Assembly: GCF_003583765.1 (NCBI RefSeq)
Contig: NZ_QXQA01000004.1
Span: 1-64,000 of the forward strand
Source of the DNA: Paenibacillus nanensis
GTDB taxonomy: Bacteria > Bacillota > Bacilli > Paenibacillales > Paenibacillaceae
Direction of reading: 5' to 3'
DNA: 64,000 nucleotides
The notes under the pieces: model-generated
The model's database searches: none
Told to the model about the DNA's origin: nothing
Seen by the model: only the letters and a program-made list of their open reading frames with translations
In this document: piece after piece, positions 15,261 to 25,000 of the stretch
How positions within the stretch are numbered: position 1 is the stretch's first letter
Layout: each line of letters starts with the position of its first letter
Made by a program: the position numbers and the translations under genes

Positions 15261-16636
15261 TGACCGCGATGGGGAAACAGCAAACGAAAATTTATTCCAT
15301 CAAGGAACTAAACCGCTACATAAGGATGAAGCTGGAGTCCGACGTTGTTCTGGGCGATGTGTGGCTGCGCGGGGAGATTTCGAATTTTACGCATCATTCG
15401 AGCGGGCATATGTACTTTACGTTAAAGGACAGCGACAGCAGACTGAAATGCGTCATGTTCGCATCGCACAACGCCCGGTTGCCCTTTATTCCGAAGGAAG
15501 GAGCTAAGGTAATCGCGCGCGGCAATATATCGGTGTTTGAGCGGGATGGAAACTACCAGTTCTATGTTATGGCGATGCAGCCTGACGGAATCGGCAGTCT
15601 ATATATGGCGTTCGAGCAGCTGAAGAGCAAGCTCGAGGGCGAAGGGTTGTTCGCGGCATCCCGCAAACGGCCGATTCCCGCCTACCCGAAAGCGATCGGG
15701 GTTATTACGTCGCCGACAGGGGCGGCGGTTAGAGATATTATGACCACGCTCCAGCGCCGATATCCGCTTATTCCGGTCTATATCTACCCGGTGCTGGTGC
15801 AGGGGAAGGGCGCGGCTCCATCGATCGTAAGCGCAATTGACGCGTTGAACCGGTTCGGCGGCTGCGACGTTTTGATCGTCGGCCGGGGCGGCGGCTCCCT
15901 TGAGGAGCTGTGGGCGTTCAATGAGGAAGCAGTCGCCCGGGCGATCGCCGCATCTTCAGTGCCGGTTATAAGCGCGGTAGGGCATGAGACGGACTTCACC
16001 ATTGCCGATTTTGTCGCTGATTTGCGCGCAGCTACGCCGACTGCAGCTGCAGAGCTGGCTGTGCCTCATATTGCGGAGCTGAAGCAGCAAGTGAATCGGC
16101 TGAAGCAGCGTCTGGCAGGCGCGATGAGCCAGCGCACGCAATGGGAGAAGGAACGGCTGAGCCGTATTAGAAGATCGCCGTTTTTCCTGCATCCGAAGCG
16201 CTATATGCTCGACCAAGCGCAACGGCTTGACCGGTTGACCGAGCAGCTCCGCGAACGGATGATGCGAAGAACTAGCCGCGAGAGCGCAAGATTGGACAAG
16301 CTGCAAGCGAGGCTGGCAGGCCAGCATCCCGGTGAAGCGCTGGATCATGCTTCGAAGCGATTGCAAGCGGCGGCTCGAGGGCTGGAGCTGGCTGCGAATG
16401 CATTGGTCAAGCAGCATAAGCTTCGCCTGCACGGGATGATCGGTCAGCTAGACGCGTTAAGCCCGCTGAAGGTCATGGCGCGCGGCTACGGTCTTGTATA
16501 CGATACGAAGGAAGGCCGTCTCGTGAAATCCGTTCGGCAGTTGTCGGCCGGAGATGAGATTCAGGTCAAGCTGGCAGACGGGCAGTTGGCGTGTCATGTC
16601 CGATCGATTGAAGGAGGTAAGCAGAATGAAGGCTGA
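15260..16636 (+). CDS. xseA: Exodeoxyribonuclease VII large subunit
   Basis: Large subunit of the single-strand exonuclease ExoVII. The 458-residue protein has an N-terminal OB fold (VWLRGEISNFTHHSSGHMYF), the catalytic domain with GVITSPTGAAVRDI and GRGGGSLEELWAFNEE, and the HETDFTIADFVADLRA segment, then a long basic coiled coil. The ATG at 15260 overlaps the folD stop. A second ATG at 15269 is better spaced from GAGGTG and could be the real start. It overlaps xseB by 11 bases. Confidence 0.95.
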   Translation: MTAMGKQQTKIYSIKELNRYIRMKLESDVVLGDVWLRGEISNFTHHSSGHMYFTLKDSDSRLKCVMFASHNARLPFIPKEGAKVIARGNISVFERDGNYQFYVMAMQPDGIGSLYMAFEQLKSKLEGEGLFAASRKRPIPAYPKAIGVITSPTGAAVRDIMTTLQRRYPLIPVYIYPVLVQGKGAAPSIVSAIDALNRFGGCDVLIVGRGGGSLEELWAFNEEAVARAIAASSVPVISAVGHETDFTIADFVADLRAATPTAAAELAVPHIAELKQQVNRLKQRLAGAMSQRTQWEKERLSRIRRSPFFLHPKRYMLDQAQRLDRLTEQLRERMMRRTSRESARLDKLQARLAGQHPGEALDHASKRLQAAARGLELAANALVKQHKLRLHGMIGQLDALSPLKVMARGYGLVYDTKEGRLVKSVRQLSAGDEIQVKLADGQLACHVRSIEGGKQNEG

Positions 16637-16880
16637 ATCTTTAGAAGAGCTAAGCTTTGAGGAAGCGATGCAGCGTCTGGAGTCTATTGTATCCAAGCTG
16701 GAGAATGGCGATGTGCCGCTCGAGACCGCCATCGATTTGTTCCAAGAAGGCATGAAGCTTTCTCAGCTCTGCGGAGGCAAGCTGGAGCAGGTAGAAAGCA
16801 AGATCGAGCTGCTGGTGGAGTCGGAGAACGGCTTCCAGAAAAAACCGTTTGTTTCGGCAAACGAAGATAAAGGGGAATAA
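16626..16880 (+). CDS. xseB: Exodeoxyribonuclease VII small subunit
   Basis: An 84-residue helical hairpin that binds the XseA coiled coil. It has the family pattern [34 protein letters not shown]. The frame extends upstream inside xseA, but AAGGAGGT at 16611-16618 sets the ATG at 16626, overlapping the xseA stop by 11 bases. That overlap suggests coupled translation of the two subunits. Confidence 0.94.
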   Translation: [84 protein letters not shown]

Positions 16881-16882
16881 GC

Positions 16883-17797
16883 TTGAACGCAAGCGTTGAT
16901 ATTCGCGAATATTTAAAGCAATGCGCCGAAGCGACGGAAGCAGCGCTGCAAACGTCCTTGCCGTCCGACTGGGATGTGCCGGTCTCGCTCCGCGAGGCGA
17001 TGAATTATTCGCTTGAAGCGGGAGGCAAACGGATTCGTCCGGCGCTCGTCCTGACGGCCGCCCATGCAATTAACGGTTCTGCCGATGCTTGGAAATCTGC
17101 AATGCGCATTGCCTGTGCCGTCGAATATATCCATACGTATTCTTTAATCCACGACGATCTGCCAGCCATGGACAACGACGATTATCGCCGCGGCAAACTG
17201 ACGAATCATAAGGTATTCGGCGAAGCGATGGCGATTCTCGCGGGCGACGCGCTGCTCACTCATGCTTTCCGGCTTATTCCGCAAGCCGTTCGCGAAGATG
17301 GCGTGCCGCTTGACGCCGGGCTTGCCATCGTCGAGGATTTGGCGACATACGCGGGAGCAGCCGGCATGGTTGGCGGACAAGCAGCCGATATGCAGGGTGA
17401 ACAGGGCATTACAACAATAGAGCAGCTCGAGTACATTCATTTGCACAAGACAAGCGATCTCATTGTTTTTTCCGTTAAGGCAGGCGCGCGCATTGGAGGC
17501 GCATCCGTTAAGCAGCTGGAACTGCTATCTCTCTACGCGCGCAATATCGGTCTTGCATTTCAAATTCAGGACGATATATTGGATGTAATCGGCGACGAGA
17601 AAAAACTGGGCAAACGAACAAACAGCGATGTGGCTCAGCAGAAGGTGACGTATCCGTTTCTTGTAGGCATGGAAGAAAGCATTGCGATGGTGTCACGACT
17701 GACGCAAGAAGCCAAAGATGCTGTGACGGAAGCCGGATTGGCCTCGCCCGAGCAGCTGCTGCGTATAGCCGACTATCTCGTCCAACGCGATCATTGA
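16883..17797 (+). CDS. ispA: Polyprenyl (farnesyl) diphosphate synthase
   Basis: Condenses isopentenyl diphosphate with allylic diphosphates to make farnesyl diphosphate for undecaprenol and quinones. The 304 residues carry the first aspartate-rich motif DDLPAMDNDD (about residue 90) and the second QIQDDILD near residue 232, plus GGKRIRPALV. Start is TTG 16883, three bases after xseB, with AAAGGGG upstream. It matches the ispA position between xseB and dxs in B. subtilis. Confidence 0.92.
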   Translation: MNASVDIREYLKQCAEATEAALQTSLPSDWDVPVSLREAMNYSLEAGGKRIRPALVLTAAHAINGSADAWKSAMRIACAVEYIHTYSLIHDDLPAMDNDDYRRGKLTNHKVFGEAMAILAGDALLTHAFRLIPQAVREDGVPLDAGLAIVEDLATYAGAAGMVGGQAADMQGEQGITTIEQLEYIHLHKTSDLIVFSVKAGARIGGASVKQLELLSLYARNIGLAFQIQDDILDVIGDEKKLGKRTNSDVAQQKVTYPFLVGMEESIAMVSRLTQEAKDAVTEAGLASPEQLLRIADYLVQRDH

Positions 17798-17823
17798 CAG
17801 CTTTATCCGCTGCTGTTACCTGA

Positions 17824-17853
17824 TTGGGATTACTATCGTATATATGCTATAAT
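17824..17853 (+). promoter_or_regulatory. Promoter of dxs
   Basis: TATAAT at 17848-17853 preceded by TGC (extended -10), with TTGGGA 18 bases upstream at 17824-17829. It gives dxs its own promoter apart from the nusB-ispA run. Confidence 0.65.
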
Positions 17854-17917
17854 AGGTAAAATGTAGACGTTCAAAGGACAACATCTGTCCCCGAAAGCGG
17901 AAAGCGAGGAAAGCATC

Positions 17918-19816
17918 GTGCTGCTGGATCAAATTAACGCACCACAAGATTTGAAAGCATTGACGGCGGCTCAGCTCAGACAGCTAGCCGAGGAGATTAG
18001 GCAGTTTCTAATCGAGAAGCTGTCCGTTACGGGCGGCCATCTCGCGCCTAATTTAGGCGTTGTGGAATTAACGCTCGCCATGCATTATCTGTTTAATAGT
18101 CCTCAAGATAAATTTATTTTCGATGTCGGACATCAGTCCTATGTTCATAAAATTTTAACGGGCCGGAAGGATCAATTCGATACGCTCCGGAAATATAAAG
18201 GGCTTTGCGGCTTTGTCAAACGTTCCGAAAGCGAGCATGACGTCTGGGAAGCCGGGCACAGCAGCACATCTTTATCCGCTGCAATGGGCATGGCGCTTAG
18301 CAGAGATTTGAAAGGCGAGAATAACCGCGTAGTCGCCGTAATCGGCGACGGAGCTTTGACGGGCGGCATGGCGCTGGAGGCGCTGAATCATATCGGGCAC
18401 GAGAAGCGCAATATGATGGTTATTCTTAATGATAACGAGATGTCGATCGCGCCGAATGTCGGCGCCCTGCATCACTATTTAGGAAAAATTCGTACGGACC
18501 GCCATTACCAGAAGGCGAAGGATGAGCTGCAGCATTTCCTGAACAAAATCCCGGCGATCGGCGGCAAGCTGGCGAAGACAGCGGAACGGTTTAAGGACAG
18601 CCTGAAGTATTTGCTGGTCAGCGGCATTTTGTTCGAGCAATTCGGGCTCACCTACCTTGGCCCGGTAGACGGTCACGACATGGAAGGCTTGCTTGAAATT
18701 TTGAAGCAGGCGGATACGGTGCCGGGGCCTGTACTCGTACATGTGCTCACGGTGAAAGGAAAAGGCTATCAACCGGCGGAAGCCGATTCGCACAAATGGC
18801 ACGGCGCGTCCGCTTACAAGATTGAATCCGGCCAGATGGTCAAGGCTGTCGGACCGCCAATGTATACGAAAATTTTCGGAGATATGCTCATTGAGCTGGC
18901 CGAGAAGGATAAGCGGATCGTAGCGATTACGCCTGCGATGCCCGGCGGCTCGGGACTTATGGATTTTGCGGAAAGATTCCCGGACCGCATGATCGATGTC
19001 GGCATTGCCGAACAGCATGCGGCCACATTGTCCGCCGCAATGGCAATGGAAGGGTTGAAGCCGGTTTACGCCGTCTATTCCACTTTCCTACAGCGCGCCT
19101 ACGATCAGGTCGTCCACGATATTTGCAGACAAAATTTAAATGTCGTGTTCGCCATTGACCGTGCCGGCTTTGTCGGACCGGACGGCGAGACGCATCAAGG
19201 GGTCTATGATATCGCATTCCTTCGTCATATTCCGAATTTGGTCATCATGATGCCGAAGGACGAGAACGAGCTGCGCCGCATGATGAAGACGGCAATCGAA
19301 TATAACGACGGGCCGATAGCGGTTCGTTATCCTAGAATTAACGGAGTCGGCGTACCGCTCGATGCCGAACCGACTTCGATTCCGATCGGTAGCTGGGAGA
19401 CGCTGAGACAAGGAGAGGCGTTTACGATACTCGCTCTTGGTCCGATGATTCAAGTGGCGGAGCAGGCTTCGGACATTTTGAAGCGCGAAGGCATAAGCGC
19501 CGGCGTCGTAAACGCGCGGTTCATCAAGCCGCTTGATGAAGAGATGCTGCTCGCGCTCGCGGAGGAAGGCAAACGCATTCTGGTGCTGGAGGAGAGCTCC
19601 GAGCTTGGCGGCTTCGGCAGCGCGGTGCTTGAGTTTTATTCCCGAAAGGGGATCTATGATGTACCGGTCAAAATCGTCGGCGTTCCCGATATTTTCGTGG
19701 AGCACGGCTCCATTCAGCAGCAGCGTGAGGAAGTCGGTTTGACGGCCGAGCGCGTCGCAAACGAGCTTCGTTCGATGGCGCCGCGCCGAATGAAGCGGGT
19801 AACCGGACAGACCTAA
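17918..19816 (+). CDS. dxs: 1-deoxy-D-xylulose-5-phosphate synthase
   Basis: Thiamine-diphosphate enzyme joining pyruvate and glyceraldehyde-3-phosphate, the entry step of the MEP isoprenoid pathway, so it supplies IspA. The 632 residues have the cofactor motif [15 protein letters not shown], the transketolase-like central domain with [15 protein letters not shown], and a C-terminal transferase-type domain. GTG 17918 is chosen from the GAGGA ribosome site and the family start [14 protein letters not shown]. It is followed closely by the TlyA-type gene. Confidence 0.95.
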   Translation: MLLDQINAPQDLKALTAAQLRQLAEEIRQFLIEKLSVTGGHLAPNLGVVELTLAMHYLFNSPQDKFIFDVGHQSYVHKILTGRKDQFDTLRKYKGLCGFVKRSESEHDVWEAGHSSTSLSAAMGMALSRDLKGENNRVVAVIGDGALTGGMALEALNHIGHEKRNMMVILNDNEMSIAPNVGALHHYLGKIRTDRHYQKAKDELQHFLNKIPAIGGKLAKTAERFKDSLKYLLVSGILFEQFGLTYLGPVDGHDMEGLLEILKQADTVPGPVLVHVLTVKGKGYQPAEADSHKWHGASAYKIESGQMVKAVGPPMYTKIFGDMLIELAEKDKRIVAITPAMPGGSGLMDFAERFPDRMIDVGIAEQHAATLSAAMAMEGLKPVYAVYSTFLQRAYDQVVHDICRQNLNVVFAIDRAGFVGPDGETHQGVYDIAFLRHIPNLVIMMPKDENELRRMMKTAIEYNDGPIAVRYPRINGVGVPLDAEPTSIPIGSWETLRQGEAFTILALGPMIQVAEQASDILKREGISAGVVNARFIKPLDEEMLLALAEEGKRILVLEESSELGGFGSAVLEFYSRKGIYDVPVKIVGVPDIFVEHGSIQQQREEVGLTAERVANELRSMAPRRMKRVTGQT

Positions 19817-19830
19817 ATGCGAGGAATATT

Positions 19831-20655
19831 ATGACGACAACAGCAAAAGAACGGATTGATGTGCTGCTGGTGGAGCGCGGTTTTTTCGACAGCAGGGAGA
19901 AAGCAAAAAAAGCTCTGATGGCAGGTCTTGTTCTCGTCGACAACGAGCCGATTGATAAAAGCGGCATGAAAGTGCCGCGACTTGCCGACATTAAAGTGAA
20001 AGGCGCCGTACATCCGTACGTCAGCCGCGGCGGTCTTAAGCTCGAGAAGGCGATCAAAACGTTTGGCATCGACATGAATGGCCAAGTGATGCTTGATATC
20101 GGCGCTTCCACTGGCGGGTTTACGGATTGCGCGCTTCAGCACGGCGCGGCTTATGTATATGCGATCGACGTTGGCACCAATCAGCTGGATTGGTCCCTTC
20201 GGCAGCACGAGCAAGTGAAGGTAATGGAAAAAACGAATTTCCGATATTTGGAGCGATCCCAGCTGGAGGGTCCAGAGCCAACCTTTGCGAGTATTGACGT
20301 TTCCTTTATTTCACTAAAGCTCATACTGCCTACGCTTGCCACGTTAATGCAGATAGGTTCCGGCGTTGTTGCGCTTATTAAGCCGCAGTTCGAAGCCGGT
20401 CGCGATAAAGTGGGGAAATCCGGCGTCGTGCGCGAGCTTGGCGTCCACTTAGATGTGCTGAGGTCAGTGCTGTCTATGGCGTCTGAGCTGGGCTACGAAT
20501 TACGGGATATGACGTTCTCGCCAATAACAGGCGGGGAAGGCAATATCGAATTTTTGGCTTATTGGGTGTGGCGGGGCGAGCCGGGAGCCCCACAGCCTGC
20601 GGAGGCGGAGCTCAGCAAGCTTGTGAAAGAAGCGAACGATACGTTTAAATCATAA
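19831..20655 (+). CDS. TlyA-family RNA methyltransferase (YqxC-like)
   Basis: A 274-residue protein with an N-terminal S4 RNA-binding domain (ERIDVLLVERGFFDSREKAKKAL) and an FtsJ/RrmJ-type methyltransferase domain whose SAM loop is VMLDIGASTGGFTDC. Mycobacterial TlyA 2'-O-methylates 16S and 23S rRNA; the Bacillus relative YqxC is unproven in detail. Older labels call it hemolysin A, which is probably wrong. It starts 15 bases after dxs and ends at a terminator. Confidence 0.9.
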   Translation: MTTTAKERIDVLLVERGFFDSREKAKKALMAGLVLVDNEPIDKSGMKVPRLADIKVKGAVHPYVSRGGLKLEKAIKTFGIDMNGQVMLDIGASTGGFTDCALQHGAAYVYAIDVGTNQLDWSLRQHEQVKVMEKTNFRYLERSQLEGPEPTFASIDVSFISLKLILPTLATLMQIGSGVVALIKPQFEAGRDKVGKSGVVRELGVHLDVLRSVLSMASELGYELRDMTFSPITGGEGNIEFLAYWVWRGEPGAPQPAEAELSKLVKEANDTFKS

Positions 20656-20675
20656 ATAATAATTTGCAGCCAAGA

Positions 20676-20715
20676 AGGATGCCGACCAGTTTTGAACGGT
20701 TTAGGCATCTTTTTG
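20676..20715 (+). terminator. Terminator after the dxs-tlyA pair
   Basis: GATGCC (20678-20683) pairs with GGCATC (20704-20709), extended by AAG/CTT pairing. A run of T follows to 20714. Confidence 0.75.
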
Positions 20716-20716
20716 C

Positions 20717-20746
20717 TTTACAGGCCTGTCCATTATTTGATACACT
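20717..20746 (+). promoter_or_regulatory. Possible promoter for the unknown gene and argR-recN
   Basis: TTTACA (20717-20722) with TACACT 18 bases downstream (20741-20746), or GATACA at 16 bases. It lies directly after the terminator, about 60 bases before the next start. Confidence 0.45.
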
Positions 20747-20802
20747 AAGACCAAACAGACGTTCGCTTATATGATTCCTAATCGGATGGGAGAGAGCAGC
20801 CG

Positions 20803-21267
20803 ATGGGTAAGTATGGGGATTGGTTTATTATGGCGGTCGCCGGTTTACTCCTGTTGATCTGGTTGTATGGGGCCTTCTATCGATGGCTTCACGCGCCGGC
20901 GGCCCTGAATCGAGTGAAGCTTGGGAAAGGCGGCGCCATTGACGACGATGATGTTAATGTCGCCTTGCTGGAAAGTCACGGGTATAAGGTTGTGTCAGGC
21001 AAACACGTCGTTCCGATTCCGGTCGAGCTAGACGACAAACCCCTTGGCAAGGGAACCCGCATCTATATTGATTACATAGCAGAGAAGGATGAGCTAACTT
21101 ATATCGTGAAGACGGCCCGCGAGAGAATGCCGATGGATTGGACCGCTAGCGGACTCAGAGAGCGCTTGCTGGTCTACGCGCTGCTGCTTCCCGATTGCGC
21201 AGGAATATTGTACGCCGACGCGAACGAGAAGACCGTAAAAAAAATTACATTCCATATAGCCGATTAG
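20803..21267 (+). CDS. Unknown single-pass membrane protein between tlyA and argR
   Basis: I do not recognise this 154-residue protein. It has one N-terminal membrane helix (about residues 8-27, WFIMAVAGLLLLIWLYGAFY) and a soluble remainder with ESHGYKVVSGKHVVPIPVELDDK, GTRIYIDYIAEKDE and a C-terminal region rich in beta-type pattern. B. subtilis has a different small gene in this interval. The ATG at 20803 follows GGGAGAGAGC. It lies 21 bases before argR and probably shares its transcript. The soluble domain would face the cytoplasm if the basic segment after the helix follows the positive-inside rule. Confidence 0.7.
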   Translation: MGKYGDWFIMAVAGLLLLIWLYGAFYRWLHAPAALNRVKLGKGGAIDDDDVNVALLESHGYKVVSGKHVVPIPVELDDKPLGKGTRIYIDYIAEKDELTYIVKTARERMPMDWTASGLRERLLVYALLLPDCAGILYADANEKTVKKITFHIAD

Positions 21268-21288
21268 GCGGAGGTTGGGATTTCAATC

Positions 21289-21738
21289 ATGAAAAGTATT
21301 CGGCAGTTTAAAATTAGAGAGATCATTTCTAATAACGAAATTGAAACGCAGGAAGAGCTCGTCGAGGCGCTTCGCGCGTCCGGCATGCAAGTGACGCAGG
21401 CTACTGTCTCCAGGGACATCAAAGAACTGATGCTCGTGAAGGTCCCAGTAAGCGAGGGCCGATACAAATATTCGATGCCTCTCGAACAACGGCAAAATCC
21501 TGTACACAAGCTCAAACGGGCAATGCTGGACCATTTTGCGCATATCGATTACACGGACAATCTTGTTGTGCTCAAGTGCCTGCCGGGTACGGCGAACGCG
21601 ATTGGCGCCCTGATCGATAACATGGAATGGTCCGAAGTGATGGGCACCATATGCGGCGACGACACCATTCTCATTATTTGCCGTTCGAAAGAGCAAAGCG
21701 CTCAAATCGTAGAGCGATTGCTTGGCGTTATGAATTAA
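21289..21738 (+). CDS. argR: Arginine repressor/activator
   Basis: Arginine-responsive regulator (AhrC in B. subtilis) that represses arginine synthesis and activates catabolism. The 149 residues have an N-terminal winged helix with QVTQATVSRDIKEL and a C-terminal hexamer and arginine-binding domain with LPGTANAIGALIDNMEW and ICGDDTILIIC. The start is ATG 21289. It lies directly before recN, the conserved order in Firmicutes. Confidence 0.95.
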   Translation: MKSIRQFKIREIISNNEIETQEELVEALRASGMQVTQATVSRDIKELMLVKVPVSEGRYKYSMPLEQRQNPVHKLKRAMLDHFAHIDYTDNLVVLKCLPGTANAIGALIDNMEWSEVMGTICGDDTILIICRSKEQSAQIVERLLGVMN

Positions 21739-21762
21739 GGACATGATAAGGAGGACAAACCC

Positions 21763-23475
21763 ATGCTGCGCGAGTTATCGATTAAAAATTTAGCGGTTAT
21801 TGAAGAGATTCATGTTGCTTTTCATCACGGCTTTCATGTATTAACCGGAGAGACAGGAGCCGGCAAGTCGATTCTCATTGATGCACTAAGTCTTATTGTA
21901 GGCGGACGAGGCTCCGCAGACATGGTTCGCTACGGCTGCGACAAAGCCGAAATGGAAGCCATGTTCGATCTTCCGCAGCAGCATCCGGTGTGGAAGCAGC
22001 TGGATCGTCTCGGCATTCAATACAAGGCGGAGGAGATGCTGGTTGTTCGCAGAGAGCTTTCGGCCCAGGGCAAGAGCAGCTGCAGAGTGAACGGACAGCT
22101 CGTTACGATTACCATGCTTCGTGAAATCGGCGAATATTTGGTTAATATTCACGGACAGCATGAGCATCAATCACTCCTTCGCACCGACCAGCATTTGGAA
22201 TGGCTTGACCAGTTCGGCGGCGATCTATTGCTGGAGCGGAGGGAACAATATAAGCATCTTTACGCACAGCTGTCTCAAGTTCGCCAGTCTCTGCGCGAGG
22301 TTGAGGATACTTCAAGGCAAAATGTGCAAATGCTGGACTTATACCGTTTTCAGATCGAAGAGATTTCAAGCGCAAAGCTAAAGCCAGGCGAAGACGAAGA
22401 GCTCGCAGAAGAAAGACAGAAGCTAATGTACGCCGGCAAGCGTATGGACGCGGCTTCCGACGCGTATGGACTGCTTTACGGCGACAAGGGGCTTGATGCT
22501 TTCAGCCGAGCGATTTCTAAGCTTACTGATATCCAATCTTACGATCCTTCTGTGCTAGGTCCGCTTGTGGAGCAGCTGCAATCCGCTTATTACCAAGCGG
22601 AGGATGTAGCTTTCCAGCTTAGAGATTACAGAGATGGAATCGAATCAGACCCGGAGCGGCTTTCCATCGTCGAAGACAGACTGGATTTAATTAACGGACT
22701 AAAACGGAAATACGGAGAAACCATACCAGATATATTGGCTTATCTGGAACAAACCATAAAAGAACGGGATAAAATCGAAAATCGGGACGAGATGCTGACG
22801 ATGTTAAAGCAGCAGGAAGAAGCGCTGTTTAAACAAGCGGTGCAGCTCGCGCGCGAATTATCGAAATTGCGGCAGCATACAGCCGAACGGCTTGCTGATG
22901 CCGTCCAGCACGAGCTGCGGCATCTCCAGATGCCGGCGGCAAGATTTCAGGTTGCCCTGGCCAATAAGGCTGATGGAGAGTCAGACGGATTACGCGTCAA
23001 GCTGCATGCTAGCGGAATGGATGATGCGGTATTTATGCTGTCCACCAATCCGGGGGAACCGGTTAAGCCGCTGAACAAAATCGCGTCAGGCGGCGAGATG
23101 TCCCGCATTATGCTGGCGCTCAAGAGCATATTCGCGGAGATCGATCAAATTCCTACGCTTATATTTGACGAGGTCGATACCGGCGTCAGCGGAAGAGCGG
23201 CTCAGGCAATCGCTGAGAAGCTGTCGAGCTTATCTTCGAAATGCCAGGTGTTCTCGATTACCCATCTGCCGCAAGTCGCTTGCATGTCGGATCATCATTA
23301 TGAAATAAAGAAGCAGGTTTATAATGACCGAACGTCTACATCGGTATCGGAGCTTTCGCTGGATATGCGCATAGAGGAGCTTGCGCGCATGCTCGGAGGA
23401 GTGGAAGTAACGGAAAAAACAAAGCATCACGCGCAAGAAATGCTTGATTTGGCTCATGGTTTAAAGGGGGCGTAA
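21763..23475 (+). CDS. recN: DNA repair protein RecN
   Basis: SMC-like ATPase of double-strand break repair. The 570 residues have a Walker A motif GETGAGKSIL (about residues 29-38) in an N-terminal ABC half, two long coiled-coil stretches around a hinge, and a C-terminal half with the signature ASGGEMSRIMLAL and Walker B TLIFDEVDTGVSG. ATG 21763 follows AAGGAGG. No LexA-type box was identified upstream, but I did not search exhaustively. Confidence 0.95.
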   Translation: MLRELSIKNLAVIEEIHVAFHHGFHVLTGETGAGKSILIDALSLIVGGRGSADMVRYGCDKAEMEAMFDLPQQHPVWKQLDRLGIQYKAEEMLVVRRELSAQGKSSCRVNGQLVTITMLREIGEYLVNIHGQHEHQSLLRTDQHLEWLDQFGGDLLLERREQYKHLYAQLSQVRQSLREVEDTSRQNVQMLDLYRFQIEEISSAKLKPGEDEELAEERQKLMYAGKRMDAASDAYGLLYGDKGLDAFSRAISKLTDIQSYDPSVLGPLVEQLQSAYYQAEDVAFQLRDYRDGIESDPERLSIVEDRLDLINGLKRKYGETIPDILAYLEQTIKERDKIENRDEMLTMLKQQEEALFKQAVQLARELSKLRQHTAERLADAVQHELRHLQMPAARFQVALANKADGESDGLRVKLHASGMDDAVFMLSTNPGEPVKPLNKIASGGEMSRIMLALKSIFAEIDQIPTLIFDEVDTGVSGRAAQAIAEKLSSLSSKCQVFSITHLPQVACMSDHHYEIKKQVYNDRTSTSVSELSLDMRIEELARMLGGVEVTEKTKHHAQEMLDLAHGLKGA

Positions 23476-23481
23476 AGGAAG

Positions 23482-23512
23482 GTATTCAGGGAATGTTTTT
23501 GCGGACATAAAA
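23482..23512 (+). promoter_or_regulatory. Possible SigG-type promoter of spoIVB
   Basis: GTATT (23482-23486) and CATAAAA (23506-23512), spaced 19 bases, resemble a SigF/SigG promoter. The gene is forespore-expressed in B. subtilis. The match is moderate, so this is a suggestion. Confidence 0.35.
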
Positions 23513-23596
23513 GATGGGGTGCAGGGTAACTTAAAGGTACGCCATTGGCGAAAACCTTTTTCGTCATGCGATGGAATGACAGGGAGCGTGAAATCA

Positions 23597-24928
23597 TTGA
23601 ACTCCAATCCACGGAAGCGATGGTTTGGGCTGATCCTCGTGTCCTTCGTCTGCATGGTCGGTTTCTCCACCCCGTTTCAACAATTCGCCGCATTTCCGAA
23701 TGAACTACGTTTATTCTCTGGCCAAATGAAACGTCTGCAAGTTGGAGTACCCGTCCATGCGGAAGTTACGGTGGATCCCCAAATGCTGCAAGTGAACGGC
23801 ACATCCAAACAATCTTTGTCCGTTAACTTGAACGAACCGCTGTCACTGCAACCGAATCAAAGCGGTCAGACCAACATGAAGGTGAAATTATTTGGTAAAA
23901 TTCCTTTCAGGACAGTTAAAGTCAATGTTGTACCGGATTTGCGCGTCATCCCGGGAGGACAAACAATCGGCGTGAAAGTGAAGTCGGCGGGTGTCCTCGT
24001 TGTCGGCCACCATCAGGTGAGAGACGGCAGCGGCTCCAAGCAGTCTCCGGGTGAGGAAGCCGGGTTAAAGCTTGGCGATCTGATTACGAATATTAATGGC
24101 TTACCCGTCAACGAGGTCCATAAGGTTGGAGAGATGTGCGAAAAATACGGCCTCAACCGTAAGCCTCTTGAAGTGACTTATAAGCGCGGTGGCCACATTG
24201 GCAAAACAAAAGTAAGCCCCGTGTACGACGCGGAAGACAGAGCTTGGCGGCTTGGTTTGTATATTCGCGATTCGGCTGCAGGGGTAGGTACTTTGACTTT
24301 CTACGCCCCGGAACAAGGCGTGTACGGAGCGCTTGGACATGTTATTACGGATATGGATACGCAGACGCCGATCGAAGTCGGAGAAGGACATATTCTGCAA
24401 TCCAGCGTAACGTCCATTAACAAAAGCCAGACAGGCGAGCCGGGCGCAAAAAGAGCAAATTTTGTGAAGGAAGGCAAAGTTCTTGGCAACATTGAACGCA
24501 ATACGCCTTTCGGCATCTTCGGAAAGATGAAGGAGGCCCCGGATCATGGCTATAACGGCAAATCGCTGCCGGTAGCTTTTGCGGAGGACGTAAAGGAAGG
24601 TCCTGCTCAAATCCTTACCGTTGTTAACGGTCAAAAGGTTGAACGGTTTGATATCGAAATCGTTCATGTCTCCAAGCAGTCCGGACCGGCGACCAAAGGG
24701 ATGGTCATCAAAATTACGGATGATCGTCTGCTCAAAAAAACGGGCGGCATTGTGCAAGGGATGTCAGGAAGCCCGATTATCCAAGACGGAAAGCTAGTCG
24801 GCGCAGTGACCCATGTTTTTGTTAACGACCCGTCCTCGGGTTACGGATGTTTTATTGAATGGATGCTTCAAGATGCCGGTGTGCTGTTGAAATCCCCAAC
24901 CATTAACCAAAGAGATGAAGCAGCATAA
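23597..24928 (+). CDS. spoIVB: SpoIVB serine peptidase
   Basis: Forespore protease that crosses into the intermembrane space and cleaves SpoIVFA, which releases pro-SigK processing. The 443 residues have an N-terminal membrane anchor (WFGLILVSFVCMVGFS), a PDZ domain (SPGEEAGLKLGDLITNINGLPVNE) and an S55 peptidase domain. The catalytic His is in GALGHVITD (about residue 248) and the Ser in GMSGSPIIQDG (about residue 390). Several starts are in frame: ATG 23576, GTG 23588 and TTG 23597. GGGAG at 23582-23586 fits TTG 23597 best, but this remains uncertain. It precedes spo0A, as in B. subtilis. Confidence 0.93.
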   Translation: MNSNPRKRWFGLILVSFVCMVGFSTPFQQFAAFPNELRLFSGQMKRLQVGVPVHAEVTVDPQMLQVNGTSKQSLSVNLNEPLSLQPNQSGQTNMKVKLFGKIPFRTVKVNVVPDLRVIPGGQTIGVKVKSAGVLVVGHHQVRDGSGSKQSPGEEAGLKLGDLITNINGLPVNEVHKVGEMCEKYGLNRKPLEVTYKRGGHIGKTKVSPVYDAEDRAWRLGLYIRDSAAGVGTLTFYAPEQGVYGALGHVITDMDTQTPIEVGEGHILQSSVTSINKSQTGEPGAKRANFVKEGKVLGNIERNTPFGIFGKMKEAPDHGYNGKSLPVAFAEDVKEGPAQILTVVNGQKVERFDIEIVHVSKQSGPATKGMVIKITDDRLLKKTGGIVQGMSGSPIIQDGKLVGAVTHVFVNDPSSGYGCFIEWMLQDAGVLLKSPTINQRDEAA

Positions 24929-24953
24929 CTGAAATGAATTAAATATTGGATTT

Positions 24954-24996
24954 GACGTCTTCTGCAAAGCCTTTTAGCGGAGGGCGTTTCTTTTTC
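24954..24996 (+). terminator. Terminator after spoIVB
   Basis: GACGTCTTCTGC pairs with GCGGAGGGCGTTT through several G-U pairs around an 11-base loop. A T-run follows at 24991-24995. Confidence 0.6.
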
Positions 24997-25000
24997 GTCA

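Noticed and set aside
19831..20655. Hemolysin A annotation for the TlyA-type protein
   Set aside because: The domain pair S4 plus FtsJ-type methyltransferase points to rRNA methylation; haemolysis is not supported by the sequence.
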